This document shows positions 35,726 to 47,785 of a stretch of DNA of 64,000 nt, in pieces. Origin of the DNA: Theropithecus gelada (taxonomy: Eukaryota; Chordata; Mammalia; Primates; Cercopithecidae); contig NC_037682.1 of NCBI RefSeq assembly GCF_003255815.1, positions 4,136,513-4,200,512 on the forward strand, in the 5' to 3' direction. The first letter of the stretch is position 1; every line of letters starts with the position of its first letter. A program made the translations under genes and the position numbers. Under the pieces are notes generated by a model. It was not told the origin of the DNA. It saw only the letters and a program-made list of their open reading frames with translations, and did no database searches.

Positions 35726-37102
35726 GGACAGATGATGGATGGATGAAATGGCTGGATGGGTGGGTGGGTGGGTGGATGGATGAGCAGGCGTGCAGGCAGA
35801 TGGACGATGGGCAGGCATGCAGGCAGATGGACAGATGGATGGACGGATGGATGGAGTGGCAGATGGATAGGCAGATGGGTGGGTGGATAGGCAGATGAAT
35901 TGATGAATGGGTGGACAGGTGGATAGATGAATGGGTAGATGGATAGATGGATGGGTGGATGGGTGGATGGGAAGATGGATGAATCGGTGGGTGGGTGGGT
36001 GGATGGATGGATGAATGGATAGATCAATGGAAGGGTAGATGGGAAGATGGATGAATGTGTGGATGGATGGATGGATGGATGGATGGATAGATAGATGGAT
36101 AGATGGGTAGATAGATGAATGGGTAGATGGATAGATGAATGGTTGGATAGGTAGATGGATGGATGGATGGATAGATAAATGGTTGGATGGGTAGATTGGA
36201 AGATGGATGAATGGGTAGATGGATAGATGGATGGATGGGTAGATGGATAGATGGATGGATGGGTAGATGGATGAATGGGTGGATGGGTAGGTGGGAAGAT
36301 GGATGAATGGGTGGGTGGATGGATGGATTCATGGATGGATAGATGGATAGATGGATGGATGGGTGGATGGGCAGATGGAAAGATGGATGAATGGGTGGAT
36401 GGGCAGATGGAAAGATGGATGAATGGATAGATGGATGGATAGGCTGATGGATAGATGGGTGGATGAGTAGATGGGAAGATAGATGAATGGGTGAGTGGAT
36501 GGATGGATGGATGGGTGGGTGAGTAGATGTGAAGTTAGGTGAATGGGTAGATGGATGGATGGATGGGTAGATGGGAAGATGGATGAATGGGTAAATGGAT
36601 GGATGGATGGGTGGATGGTTGGATGGGTAAATGGATGGATGGGTGGAAATGTGGTTGAGTTTGATAGGTGGATGGATGGGTAGATGGATGGATGGGTGGG
36701 TGGGTAGATGGGAAATTGGATGAATGGGTAGATAGATAGATGGATGGATGGGTAGATGGATGGATGGGTGGATGGGTAAATGGGAAGATAGATGAATGGG
36801 TGGGTGGATGGGCAGATGGATGGATGGATGGATGGATGGATGGATGGATGGATGGATGGATGGGTAAATGGATGGATGGGTGGAAATGTGGTTGAGTTTG
36901 ATGGGTGGATGGGTAATGGATGGAGGGGTAGATGGATGGATGGGTAGGTGGGAGGATGAATGGATGGATGGATGGATGGGTGGGTGGGTGGATGGATGGA
37001 TGGATGGATGGATGGATGGATACATGGTTGAGTTTGGTAGGTGGATGAATGAATGGATAGATGGGTAGTTGGATAGGTGGTGAGTGAATGAGTGCATGGC
37101 AG
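35726..37102 (+). repeat. GGAT/GGGT tandem array, about 1.4 kb
   Basis: Imperfect (GGAT)n mixed with GGGT, AGAT and GAAT. A landmark 'gtggttgagtttga' recurs near 36651 and 36887, and a related form near 37025, showing nested higher-order duplication of about 236 bp. Long Pro-Ser-His-Ile frames on the - strand and Gly-Trp-Met frames on the + strand are products of periodicity. Confidence 0.97.
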
Positions 37103-39204
37103 CATGAAAGAATGACAGAGCTTTCTAAACAGCAGTGTGTGTTTTGTCCCATACTCTCACCTCCATGCTTCCATCCTGGTTTTCCTCTGCTCAGAAAGCA
37201 GCTATCCCTGTGTTTTCCCGTCAGCTCCTCCTCCAGGATTCGGCTGCCATGTCCCTTCCTCTGGGAGTGTCCCCGCTCCCACCTGCCATGCTCCATCTCT
37301 ACTTTTTGGCTCAGGCCACATAGGCCTCTGATGCAGAGTGTAGCACAATGAGCGTGGTCATTTTAGGGGTTCATTTAACAGATGCACAATGAACCCCTGA
37401 GGGTTCCTGGCCATAGGTGAGGCCTAGGGAAACAATGATGATTGACCCTGCTTGCTGGAAGCCCCCATTCTGGCAAGCAAAAAACAAAACCCACGACATC
37501 GCATTGCCAATGCTGGGGGGTGGGGGCATGGGGGACGCCCACGTTTTTGCTCTGTGATATTAGGTGGTGGACAGTGAGGCCATCCTCCTCTTCTGAAGCT
37601 CCTCCAGGTGTCTGCCCCAACTCCTGCATCATCTTTGTGACCCCAGAGCCCAGCACAGTCCCTGGCCCAAGTAAGTCCTGGGTCAATTTAAGCAGAAGGA
37701 TATGCATATTCAAGAACACCATGCATGGCTTGAAAGTAAAGATGGCCCAGAGGTACATTAGAAACCAGGGAGTTGGGTACAGAACAGGAGAAATGCTGGG
37801 TCTCAGCTCCTCCCTCCTCCGCAGTGACCTGACGGGTTTCTGTACCCAGGCTGGGGTCGAGGGGAAGAAGGTGGAGCGTAGCAGTGGGGTCGGAGCCACC
37901 CCTGCCCCAGCTCATCCAGTACAGGGAATCACTGCTGCTTTCCAGTTTGCAAGAGAGCTGCTGAGGCAGGGAGCAGCCCACTGTGGTGGCCGTGGTGAGG
38001 ATGGCAGGGCTGGCCCTTCTCCAACCAGCTGATGCCCACTGTGGCCTCAGGGAGCATTTGGGGCCCATAGAGAGATCTGCAGTTGGTTCTCACAGGTGCC
38101 TTAAAGCCTCTGTGTTGGAGCAGACATGATGTTGAGGATGGACCTTCCTTCTAGCCAGGTTTCCCAGGGCCCCCAACCATGTCGTATATGCTCCTCCCCG
38201 TGTCCTCATGCCCTGGGTGCAATGCCTTCACCTGCTCTCCACCCACCATTCAAAGTGCCGCCTCTTCCTGCAGCGCTTGCCCGAGTCTCGCCGCGCCCCC
38301 TCCTTGCTTCAGTAGTCTTCCTCCTGCCCCTCGGTTTGGCTGGAACCGTTCTCATCTGATCCTCTGTGGTAGAGTCAGTCCTATCACACCGTGGCTCCCC
38401 TGGAACTCTGGGGCTCCAGGGACAGGGTCCTTGACAATTTTTCCAGCCGGAGCACCCCAGGGCAAGGCAGGACTCCAGACTCCAGAATTCACCTGGTCGC
38501 CTGGTCAGAATTCACCCTATTGTTCTGCATGGAGGAGGTGGGGCCACAGAGAGCACAGGAGACCCCGGGGGACCCTCAGCATCCCAGTGATGGGGCCAAG
38601 TCTCTGGCCTCCCAGCCCAGTGCTTGCTCTTGTACTGCTGGGTGGAGGGGACTTAGAGGGGACTTCCTCTTCTCTTCCACCTCTTCTTACCCGGGGTGTG
38701 GAATCTTTACTTTTGAATGAATTGCATCAGCAAACAATGGGGTAGCCAAGCCCAGCCCCTTCCTCACTACATGAGGAACACCCATTCCTACCTGGATGCA
38801 GATGTTCTGTCAGGGAGGCACTCAAGGCACAGACCCCTCTCTTGCTCCCCATTCTCTGAAGAGGACCAGCAGGTACCATTTGCACAACCAGAAACCCGGA
38901 AGTGGCCCCTCCTCCATTCCCCTGCACCCTCAGCCCAGATCCTGCTGTTTCTACGCCCCTGATGCAAAGTCTCCCCGTGCTGGGGGACCCCTCTCAGCAC
39001 ATGACCTCTGCCTCCTTGTACGAGCCTGCTGGAAACAGCCTTTCGTATTTTTGGTTGGTCTTATAATAACGATAACACATCCCGAAGTGCATGCTGGATG
39101 GAGATCAAATCTGGACCTAAAAGGCATGATTCTCCCAGAGAGGGGAGTTTGGAAGGAAAGTCAGGCAAGAGTGTTGAGTCCTCATTCCACACTGGGCTCA
39201 CGTG
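37103..39204. other. SHANK2: Intronic sequence, no gene
   Basis: Unique sequence. Open frames of 196 aa (37442-38032) and 188 aa (38179-38745) have no recognisable domains. Confidence 0.5.
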
Positions 39205-39345
39205 CCTCTGATTCACGCATAGCAACGCTTATGAGCTAGATAGCATTGTCATGCTCTGATAAATGAGGAAACTGAGGCACAGAGAGACTGAGAAGTTTTC
39301 CCAAGCACCGCATAGCCAAGATGGGGCAGAGCTTCCGTGAAAGAA
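39205..39345 (-). repeat. MIR SINE fragment, antisense
   Basis: 'gataaatgaggaaactgagg' then cacagagagactgagaag, the antisense MIR core. Confidence 0.55.
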
Positions 39346-39918
39346 GATACCAGCCTCTACCTGTGCTGTTCCCTTCTCCCCAGGCCCATATAAAACAGCA
39401 GAATGACCTCACAGCCGTGAGGGAAGGAGAGCGTGGGTATCTTTGTGGGCATTGGCTCCTAGCGGCACAGCAGCAAGTCCTTAGCCTCTCTTTGCAGCCC
39501 AGGGTACTGCTCTGAGATGACTCTCTCAGGTCCAGGGTTCTGCTGGGAAACTGGGGGGCATATCCCGGTCAGCTGGGCTGAGAGGAGCCCACAGGCCCCG
39601 CATCAAGTTTTGGAGGAGATGCTTCAGGCAGTGATGATTGTCCTGGTCACCTGGGATGTGGCTGATAGGTTTCCGTTAGGTCATTTCTTCAGGTTCTTAG
39701 GAACTTATAAAGTGGGGGTTTTCAGTTCCATTAACTTTGAAAAATCATGGGCTGAGTGGTTCTCTGTCTGGCCTTTGAGTTAACATGAGGGCTAGAGAAA
39801 AACACTTCTGGGGCCATGATTCCTCTTTCTGCAGGGCCGGTGCCTTTGGATCCTGAGTAATTTAAAAGAAGGTAAAGATGTGGAGAGATCAGATTGTTTT
39901 CTCCTAAGTAAGATACAG

Positions 39919-40220
39919 ACCGGCTCAGTGGCTCACCCCGGTAATCCCAAACGCTTTGGGAGGCAGAGGCAGGCGGATTGCTTGAGCTTAGGGGTTTGAA
40001 ACCAGCCTGGGCAACATGGTGAGACCCTGTCTCTAAAAAAGTAATAATAATCAGTGAGGTGTAGTGGTACATGTCTGTCATCCCAGCTACTCAGGAGGCT
40101 GAGGTGGGAGGATCGCTTAAGCCTGGGAGGTCAAGGCTGCAGTGAGCTGTGATGGTGCCACTGCACTTCAGCCTGGGTGACAAAGCAAGACCCTGCCTCT
40201 AAAAAAAAAAAAAAAAAAAA
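39919..40220 (+). repeat. Alu SINE (AluJ-like)
   Basis: Sense Alu with J-type 'gggaggatcgcttaagcctg' and a 20-base A tail. An approximate duplication of tcctaag..agatacag/atatag flanks it. Confidence 0.93.
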
Positions 40221-40826
40221 TCCTAAGATATAGATTTTCCTTCCTCACTTTGCCACTGCAGGTTTGCAAGCTTTATGACAGAAATAGTTATCACAATGGG
40301 GCCGTGGGGACCGGTGGGGTCCTTGTAACCTTCCCCCTACCCTCTAGTGTCGTTGGGCTTATGTCCCTCACCCGTGCTCTGCAGTTGAGTTTAAAAACAA
40401 ACATGCTTTATTCTTCCAGCGGATGTTCATTGAGGGCCTACTGTGCACCCAGCACACAGCCCGGGGAGGGGTGCCTGTGTCTGGACTCAGCAACTTCCAC
40501 CCTGGCTGGGGTGGCCGTGTCTGTCCAGCGATGTACGTGGTCCCCAGGACAAGGTCACTGTGTGGCCACCATCCCTTCTCTCCTGGGGAATTGGTTTCTT
40601 TCAACCGCAAACCAGAAAGAAACCTGCAGTCCTTGCCAGCAACCACGTAATGAATAGCTTCCTGATTAATAAGCCAGCAGGCCGATGCGCCGGGCCTCCA
40701 AGGGGCTGGTGCTGACTGTGTGAGGTTTTCAATGCAGTCCCTTCCATTTTAAGTGAAGATAATTCCATGTCCACACCATTGTCAGACGATTCGTGAGCTA
40801 CTCGCCCATCCACTGCTGTGATTTCT

Positions 40827-41137
40827 TTTTGTTTTCTTTTTTTTTTTTTTTTTGTGAGATGGAGTCTCACTCTGTCACCCAGGCTGGAGTGCAGTGGCAC
40901 GATCTCGGCTCACTGCAACTTCCATCTTCCAGGTTCAAGTAATTCTCCTGCCTCAGCCTCCCGAGTAGCTGAGATTACAGGCACACGCCCCCATGCCCGG
41001 CTAATTTTTGTATTTTCAGTAGAGACAGGGTTTTGCTATGTTGGCCAGGCTGGTCTTGAACTTCTGACCTCAGATGGTCCACCCGCCTCGGTCCCCCAAA
41101 GTGCTGGGATTACAGGCATGAGCCACCACGCCCGGCC
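40827..41137 (-). repeat. Alu SINE, antisense
   Basis: T tract to gccaccacgcccggcc, flanked by a perfect duplication ctgctgtgatttct at 40813-40826 and 41140-41153. Confidence 0.94.
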
Positions 41138-41695
41138 CTCTGCTGTGATTTCTCCTTCCCCACACTTGTTTAAAAGATCTAGACATAGCCGAGCAGGTGG
41201 ATTTTCTTTCTTCTAGGCCTTCTGCCTCCAGTTCTTGCCCAGGTTAGGAGGGGAAGGTATGACGTCATCATTTCCTCCCTGCTTTGTGGCAGTGCCCCCT
41301 GACTCTACTTTTATATCTGAAATCATTGGTGGTAAGGACAGCCAGGCACCACTGTTCTATCTCATGTACAACACTGAGAGATGCTGCAGGGCTGCCGTGC
41401 ACATCCATTTGTATGACGTAGTGTCAAATACGTAAAGAGGCAAACATGTCAGCGCTTCATTCCTGTCTCATCACCTGAGGGGCAGAGGACACCTGTGGGC
41501 TGCAGTGGCGATGCCTCGACGCCTCTTATCAGTGCCAGTGCTGAAGGAAGTGCAGTCACACCAGAGCCACTTGCTCTGCCGGCCTGGTCAAGGGTGCACT
41601 GATTCTCCTGCCTCTGCCTAGCCCCTCTCATCCTGTTCACCCTCAGGCCCTCCATGTCCCCCGTGCTAACGCCTCTCCCTTTTTGTCGTCTCTAG

Positions 41696-41809
41696 TTCTG
41701 AGCATCGGCGAAGGGGGCTTCTGGGAAGGCAGTGCCCGCGGCCACATCGGATGGTTTCCGGCGGAGTGCGTGGAGGAGGTCCAGTGTAAGCCCAGGGACA
41801 GCCAGGCAG
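41696..41809 (+). CDS. SHANK2: SHANK2 coding exon: C-terminal half of SH3
   Basis: The acceptor 'ttgtcgtctctag|tt' ends at 41695 and the donor 'ag|gtaagg' begins at 41810. The 114-bp exon completes Val176 and codes residues 177-213: LSIGEGGFWEGSARGHIGWF then PAECVEEVQCKPRDSQA, followed by one base of the next codon. It supplies the SH3 distal hairpin (GEGGFWEGSARGHIGWFP) and the last strand (AECVEEV). The ligand-binding Trp position reads Phe184 before Trp185, and the SNYV-type Tyr is Cys200, which departs from canonical polyproline-binding SH3 domains. Length is a multiple of three, so skipping it would keep frame but destroy the fold. The next exon (PDZ side) was not found before 64000. Confidence 0.96.
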
Positions 41810-42383
41810 GTAAGGCGGGTGCTCGTGGCCGCCCACCCTTGGTCCCGCGGGCCCATCTCAGGCCCGTGGTCGCTGTTGTCCATGGCAAGATTCGGCCATT
41901 GCGTCGTAGAAGGAAACTGAGTTGCAAATTCAGGACTTTCTAGATCTTTGGAAACAGGTTGGTTGCTTTCATTCCTCTGGGCTTCATCCAAACCAGAAAT
42001 TCCTTACAAGATGGTGTGGAAGCTTTTAGTTAAAAGGCTGCTCAGTACACGTCCCAGAAAACTTGGACCGTATGTTCTAGCCGTCAGAGAAAGACTTTGG
42101 GGGGTTGATTAGATTTCTTTTTCGATCTCTTCTATCGATGGCATAAAACAAGCAGCTTCCCATGTGCAGGCGAGACGCTCCCGTGCCACCCTGAGAACAC
42201 ATAGCAAACGCCTCCGTAAAAACTGCTCGAAAGAGTTCAGTGTTCCGACGGGAAGCCATTCCAGCATCTCTCTTAGAACCTCCAGATATAGCACTTGCTG
42301 AAAATCGTTTCAAAATTGATTGCCAAGAGAATGAATTGATTAAAATGTGAAGAGGAGACCACTTATATAAAATGGTACCAAGA

Positions 42384-42416
<33 letters not shown>

Positions 42417-44540
42417 TGTGTGTATATATATATATATATACATGAAAGTGGGGGGAAAGTGAAGCCTTAAGTGTCTTATAAGAAGAAAGCAGTCTGCATG
42501 TGAACGGCGTCTGGCTTTTAGTAGAATCCCAGGCTCACAGAACATGTGTCAAGTAGCCACGGTTGCTGCGGCCACCAACCACGCACACCTTCTTGTGCGG
42601 AGCCCGCCGTCTCTGAGCTCTGCCCAAATGGGCCCGCTGCCCTGTTTTTGAGGTTCCTAGTCTAGGGGCTCACTAGGTAGCCCTCCGCCGTCTGATCAGA
42701 TCTACCAGGGCCAGCCAGGCCCTACAGACATGTGCTCTGGAAAGCAAGGAGGAGTCTGTCCTGGACGCGGCTGGCTTTGCAGTCTCTAGCAGGGGGGCTC
42801 AGCGGGTTCTCTGTCTGAGATCTTGGCTTCAACAGGGGCTCAGTTCGTGCAGCAGCTTCCCCGCTGATGAGTCCCTGCTCAGGCTCAGACACCAGACGGT
42901 ATTGTGGGGTATCGAGGTAAGACATGTCCCAGACGTAACCATGAAGGAAGCTGGGAATGTGCTCTGCTCGGAATTCGGCTGGGTGGGAGGGGATGTGTTT
43001 TTCTGGATGTGGCGGTGACAATGTTACCAACAAAACTGGTCTTCCCAAGAATGGGGTCTTTCCCTGTTGTGTGCTCCACAGCCAGTATCCAGAAGCAAAA
43101 GTGAGCTTCAGACAGCACAGGCTTCATTTGATGGCCATGGAACTGAGAAGCAGGAGCTTGGCTCGCAGATCCGTTTCTCAGCTCCCGAGAGCTGGGAAGT
43201 CACAGAGCTGGGGCCTCTGTAATGAAGGGATTGGGCATTAAATCAAGGGGAAGAATATTCATGTCTTTTCTGGAAATGGGCAGGGAGCTTCTCAGAACCG
43301 GTATGCCACCTTCCTTTCTGTCCTTTTCTGGTTTCTTTCTGTTGTTGTCATGGTGATTGTCAACTATCCTGGTGCTGGTGGGAGGGTCATTTAGCATGGA
43401 AATCAGATTCTAATGAGGTTAGAGGTTCTTCAGAAGCCAAGTGAGCTGCCATCTTGGATCCCACGAGTCTTAGCCTTTTTGGTCACCAGGGGAAACTTCT
43501 TGACCTCCGGCATCCTGTTGCCTCAAGATAAGCAGAGTTGAACCAGGTAGGCCACACGGGCTTTACACTGGGTAGCAATCACACTGAGCACTGGCACAGG
43601 TGAGACCTCCAAGCCCTGCCATTGCCCATTCATCCCTGGTCCATACCCACCCTCTCTGGCAAGCAACCTGCCCTTGCCTCACTTGTCTGAGAAGGGCCAG
43701 GCCCGGGAGCTCAGCTTGCCTCCTACGGTTGCTCAATGCTTTCCTTCTCCCTGTCCTCCAGTCCTCCTCTTCCTGGGCAGCCACCGCTCCTCCCTCTCCT
43801 GGGACTCACCTTCAGAGCCACACTGGCTGCCTTCCCTCCACTCTTGTTGGAAGGACTCAACTGTGTCAGCACCGGGCTTTGCAGGCTATGCCACATGTGG
43901 ATGGGACAGCCCTGGAGGGCTGCATAGGGGGATCATTTGAGCTTCATGCTCTCTCCATCCTCCAGAGAGTAGTGGCCTCCTGTATAGTGTGCAGAAGGCA
44001 GCAGGGCAGCCGGAACAACCTGCCTGCCTCCTCTCTCCTGTGGGCTTTTCCTGTCCACCTGCCAGCATTGCCCTGTATGCCCTAGAACGTATGACTTTCT
44101 GCAGCCCGGTTGACAGGGTACCCACCCAGGGCAGGTGGGCGAGTGGAGTCTGCCAGAAGATGTGCGTCCTGTTCAGGCAGCTTCCAGAGAGGCAGAGGTT
44201 TGTGTTTGTGTTCACTGTGGGAGGAGGTTATTGGGGTAAGACAGAGGTTTCTAGAAGGGTGATCTTGTTCCAGCTCACACTCCCAGGACGATGTCCTTGA
44301 TAAAACCATATTTTCTACCTGGGCTGATGCAGGTGTGAGTCTCACTGGGCTAATGTTAGGGCATCACCCGGGCTGCATTCCATTCTGCGGTCTGTGGGAG
44401 AGAATTTGTTTCCTTGCCTTTCCAGCATCCTCGGCTCATGGCCCCTTCATCCATCTCCAAAGCCAGCACCTGTTGGTAGGGTCCTTCTTCCATTGCATCT
44501 CCCCAACCCTCCCTTCTGCCTCCTCTTCTTCCACTTTTAA
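41810..44540. other. SHANK2: Intron 4, 5' part
   Basis: A (TG)n(TA)n tract lies at 42384-42441. A unique block at 42080-42360 keeps several CpGs and AT-rich motifs. No PDZ-side exon of SHANK2 was found here. Confidence 0.55.
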
Positions 44541-44556
44541 GAACCTGTGTGATTAT

Positions 44557-44900
44557 GGCCAGGTGCAGTGGCTCACACCTGTAATCCCAGCACTTTGGGA
44601 GGCCAAGGTGGGCAGATGGTTTGAGGTCAGGAGTTCGAGACCAGCCTGGCCAACGTGGCGAAACCCCGTCTCTACTAAAAATGCAAAAATTAGTTGGATA
44701 TGGTGGCACACATCTGTAGTCCCAGCTACTTGGGAGGCTGAGGCAGGAAAATTGCTTGAACCTGGGGGGCAGAGGTTGCAGTGAGCCAAGATTGTACCAC
44801 TGCACTCCAGCCTGGGCAACAGAGCAAGACTCCATCTTAAAAAAAAAAAAAAAAAAAGAAAAAGAAGGAAAGGGAAAGGGAAAGGCAAAGGGAAGGAAAG
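44557..44900 (+). repeat. Alu SINE with (GGGAAA)n tail
   Basis: Sense Alu. Perfect 15-bp duplication gaacctgtgtgatta at 44541-44555 and 44901-44915. The tail has grown into aaaggaaagggaaaggg repeats. Confidence 0.95.
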
Positions 44901-45420
44901 GAACCTGTGTGATTAGATGGGCCCACCTTGCTAATCCAGGTCAAGTAAACTGATGGGCTGCCTTAATTCTGCCTGCAACCTTAATTCCCTTTTGCCTTAA
45001 GGGCACATGTTCACAGGTTCTAGGAATTAGGACCTGGGCATCCTTGGGAGGGGCCATCTTTCTCCCTAACACAGATAACAAAAGTGAACATCAGGACTCT
45101 CCTCTAACACAAAGGCTGTGGGTCAGGGAAGGAAGGTGTCTCTGTGACCTGGGGTGGAACGAGGTGCACAGAGGTCACAGAACAAAGGAGTTGAGGAGGG
45201 TGGGGAGGATTCCACAGTGGTTCCTGCTGGGTTCTGTTTGCCCTTGGGCGTTCTAAGATCGTGACTTAGCACCTTCTTTTGTATTATCTTCTTTTATAGA
45301 GGTGTGATTTACATACAGGGAAACACAAAGATTATAAGAAAAATCTAGTTCAATGCATCTTGACAAATGTATATACCCACGTCTCCATCTGCAAATAAGA
45401 TATTAAAACTTTCCTTCACA

Positions 45421-45730
45421 GGCCGGGTGCAGTGGCCCATGCCTGTAATCCTAGCACCTTGGGAGGCCGAAGCGGGTGAATCACTTGAGGTCAGGAGTTT
45501 AAGACCATCCTGGGCAAGATGGTGAAACCTGTCTCTACTAAAAATACAAAAATTAACTGGGTGTGATGGTGCATGCCTGTAATCCCAGCTACTTGGGAGG
45601 CCAAGGCACAAGAATCACCTGAACCTGGGAGATGGAGGTTGCAGTGAGCCAAGATCACACCATTGCACTCCAGCCTGGATGACAAGAGCAAAACTCCGTC
45701 TCAAAAAATATATAAAATAATTTTTAAAAA
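45421..45730 (+). repeat. Alu SINE nested in L1
   Basis: Sense Alu. The flank tttccttcac is present on both sides (about 45410 and 45735). Confidence 0.93.
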
Positions 45731-45948
45731 CACCTTTCCTTCACCCTAGGAAGTGATCTCAGACTGTCTTCAGCCATCCCTCCCCATACCACAACAGAAG
45801 CAAGTGCGATTCTGATTTCTACCGGTTTTGCCTATCGTTGGATTTCATGTAGATGGGACCCTGCAGCTTGTATTCTCGGGCCTAACTTCTTTCCCTCAGC
45901 CTAATGCCTGGGATATCAGCTATGTATTGCAGGACTCAGTGATTTATA

Positions 45949-46238
45949 ATTTTTTTTTTTCTAAGACGGAGTCTCTGTTGCCCAGACTGGAGTGCAGTGG
46001 CATCATCTCAGCTCACTGCAACCTCCAACTCCAGGGTTCAAGTGATTCTCATGCCTCAGCCTCCCTAGTAGCTGGGATTACAGGCTCCCACCACCACACC
46101 TGGCTCATTTTTGTGTTTTTAATAAGGAGGGGATTTCACCATGTTGGCCAGACGGTTTCGAACTCCTGACCTCAAGGGATCCACCTACCTCGACCTCCCA
46201 AAGTGCTGGGATTACAGGCATGATCCACTGTGCCTGGA
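45949..46238 (-). repeat. Alu SINE nested in L1, antisense
   Basis: T tract, 'ctaagacggagtctctgttg', to 'gatccactgtgcctgga'. Approximate flank agtgatttataa/agcagtttataa. Confidence 0.92.
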
Positions 46239-46841
46239 CAGCAGTTTATAAATGTTTATTGCTGGGTAGTGTTCTGTGATGTATTTACACCACAGTTTGA
46301 CCATTCTGCTGATGATGGACGTGTGGATTGCTTCTCAGTTTTAGCTAATATGAATGAAACCTGCTAAAAAAGGTTTTCGTGTGAGTCTTTCTAAGGGCAT
46401 ACATTTTTATTTCTCTAGGTAGAAAACTGCTGGGTTGTGTGATAACATTTTCATTTTATAAGAAACTACCACACAGTTCTCCAAAGTGCTGTCCCATTTT
46501 GTTCTCCTACCAGCAGTGTGTGAGAGTTCCAGTTGCTCCACTTTCTCATCAACATTTGGCAATATCAGTCTGTTTAACTTTAGCTATTCTGATGGATATG
46601 AAATGATACCTTACTGTGGGTGTAATTTGCATTTTTCTGGTGATGATTATTAAGCGTCTCTTTGTGTGCTCATCTGCTCTACGTATTGCTTCTTTAAGTC
46701 TTTGGTTCATTTTTAATGGTGGTGTTCATCTTTTCCTTATTGGTTTGTAGGAGTTCTTTATATATTCTGTTTATCAGTCCTTTGTCAAATATATGCTGCA
46801 TTTTTCCAAGCCTGTGACTTGCCTTTTCATTTTTCTAACTA

Positions 46842-47081
46842 CAGTCATCTCTCAGTATACATGGGAATTAGTTCCAGGACACCCCCCCCCCACCCAACAC
46901 CATATACTAAAATCCACCTCAGGTCCCACAGTCAGCTCCATGGAACCTGAGTATGTGAAATCAACCCTCTGTATATGCAGGTTTTATATCACACAGTGTG
47001 TTTTCAATCTGCATTTAGTTGAAAAATCCACATGTAAGTAGACCCATGCAGTTCAAACCCATGTTGTTCAAGGGTCAACTG
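46842..47081. mobile_element. Tigger-like (TcMar) non-autonomous DNA transposon
   Basis: About 240 bp, starting cagtcatctctcagtatac and ending ttcaagggtcaactg, flanked by TA on both sides (46840-46841 and 47082-47083). Contains a 10-C run. No transposase frame. Inserted in the L1. Confidence 0.65.
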
Positions 47082-47167
47082 TATGTCTTTTAATGAGTAG
47101 AAGGGTTTTTAAATTTTTGAATCTAATCCAAATTATTCTTTTTTTCTTTCACGTTAGTGCTTTTTGT

Positions 47168-47434
47168 CACTTTTTTCTTTTGAGTCAGGGTCTTGCTTTA
47201 TCATCCAAGTGGGAATGCAGTGGTGCCGTCACAGCTCATTATGCGCCTTGATTTCTCAGGCTCAAATGATTCTCCTGCCTTATTTTAAAATGTATTTTAT
47301 TATTATATCTTTTTGTAGAGATAAGTTCTCACTATGTTGTCCAGGCTGTTCTTGAACTCCTAGGTACAAGTAACCCTCCTGCCTTGGCCTCCCAAAGTGC
47401 TGGGATTGTAGGTGTGAGCCAACGTGCCTGGCCC
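47168..47434 (-). repeat. Old Alu-related SINE, antisense
   Basis: Diverged: 'gagtcagggtcttgctttat' to 'gtgagccaacgtgcctggcc', with a shortened middle. Confidence 0.85.
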
Positions 47435-47785
47435 TTCTTGTAGCTTTTTTTGATGTTGAAAATTAGAAGACTTTGAATATACATAGAATCTGGAAGATGG
47501 TACAAAATGTTTTTAGATGTTCCCATCCAGCAAGCTCTTTCTACACAGTTGGCCTTGCTTGCATCCTTGGAAGCTGTTTCTCTTTTATGGAGCACCACTG
47601 CTTTATGTTGTAAAATGAACATTTAGTTGGTAAACCCCATTCATGAACATTAAGTGAAATAAGTAAGTGACTCACAGAATGAATAACTCAGTAAAGAAGT
47701 AGCTGCTCAGGACCCAGTGAATTCTCATTGCCTCATGACAGTCACTGGAGGTTGGGGGTAATAAACAGCAAAATCAAATGGTGGT
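47435..47785. other. SHANK2: Intronic sequence, nothing recognised
   Basis: Unique sequence between an old Alu and the GGTT/GGCT array. Confidence 0.5.

Larger units (their letters stand above)
13233..41809 (+). other. SHANK2: SHANK2 gene, internal segment (short-isoform start to end of SH3)
   Basis: Four exons with consensus splice sites join in one frame: 13233-13269, 18187-18505, 31980-32149 and 41696-41809. Introns are 4917, 13474 and 9546 bp. The joined product reads from the unique N-terminus through a basic/serine-rich linker to a complete SH3 fold and ends in ...KPRDSQA plus one base of the next codon. The sequence matches what I know of SHANK2 rather than SHANK1 or SHANK3, notably the MKSLLNAFTKKE start and the APAYSNRRRRPPN and AFEYPGPKRKLYS stretches. 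SHANK2 is a scaffold of excitatory postsynaptic densities that links glutamate-receptor complexes to Homer, GKAP/SAPAP and the actin cytoskeleton. The gene is incomplete at both ends: ankyrin-repeat exons lie upstream, and PDZ, proline-rich and SAM exons lie downstream of the window. Confidence 0.95.
45275..47165 (-). mobile_element. Old L1 fragment, antisense, with nested insertions
   Basis: Antisense L1-type sequence, for example 'ttgacaaatgtatatacccac', 'gtaggagttctttatatatt' and ccagcagtgtgtgagagttcc. It is interrupted by Alus at 45421-45730 and 45949-46238 and by a DNA transposon at 46842-47081. No intact coding frame. Confidence 0.75.

Noticed and set aside
36024..37097. Open frames of 250-357 codons rich in His-Pro-Ser-Ile on the - strand
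   Set aside because: They are translations of a GGAT tetranucleotide array; all frames show the same kind of repeats and there is no start context or splice structure.
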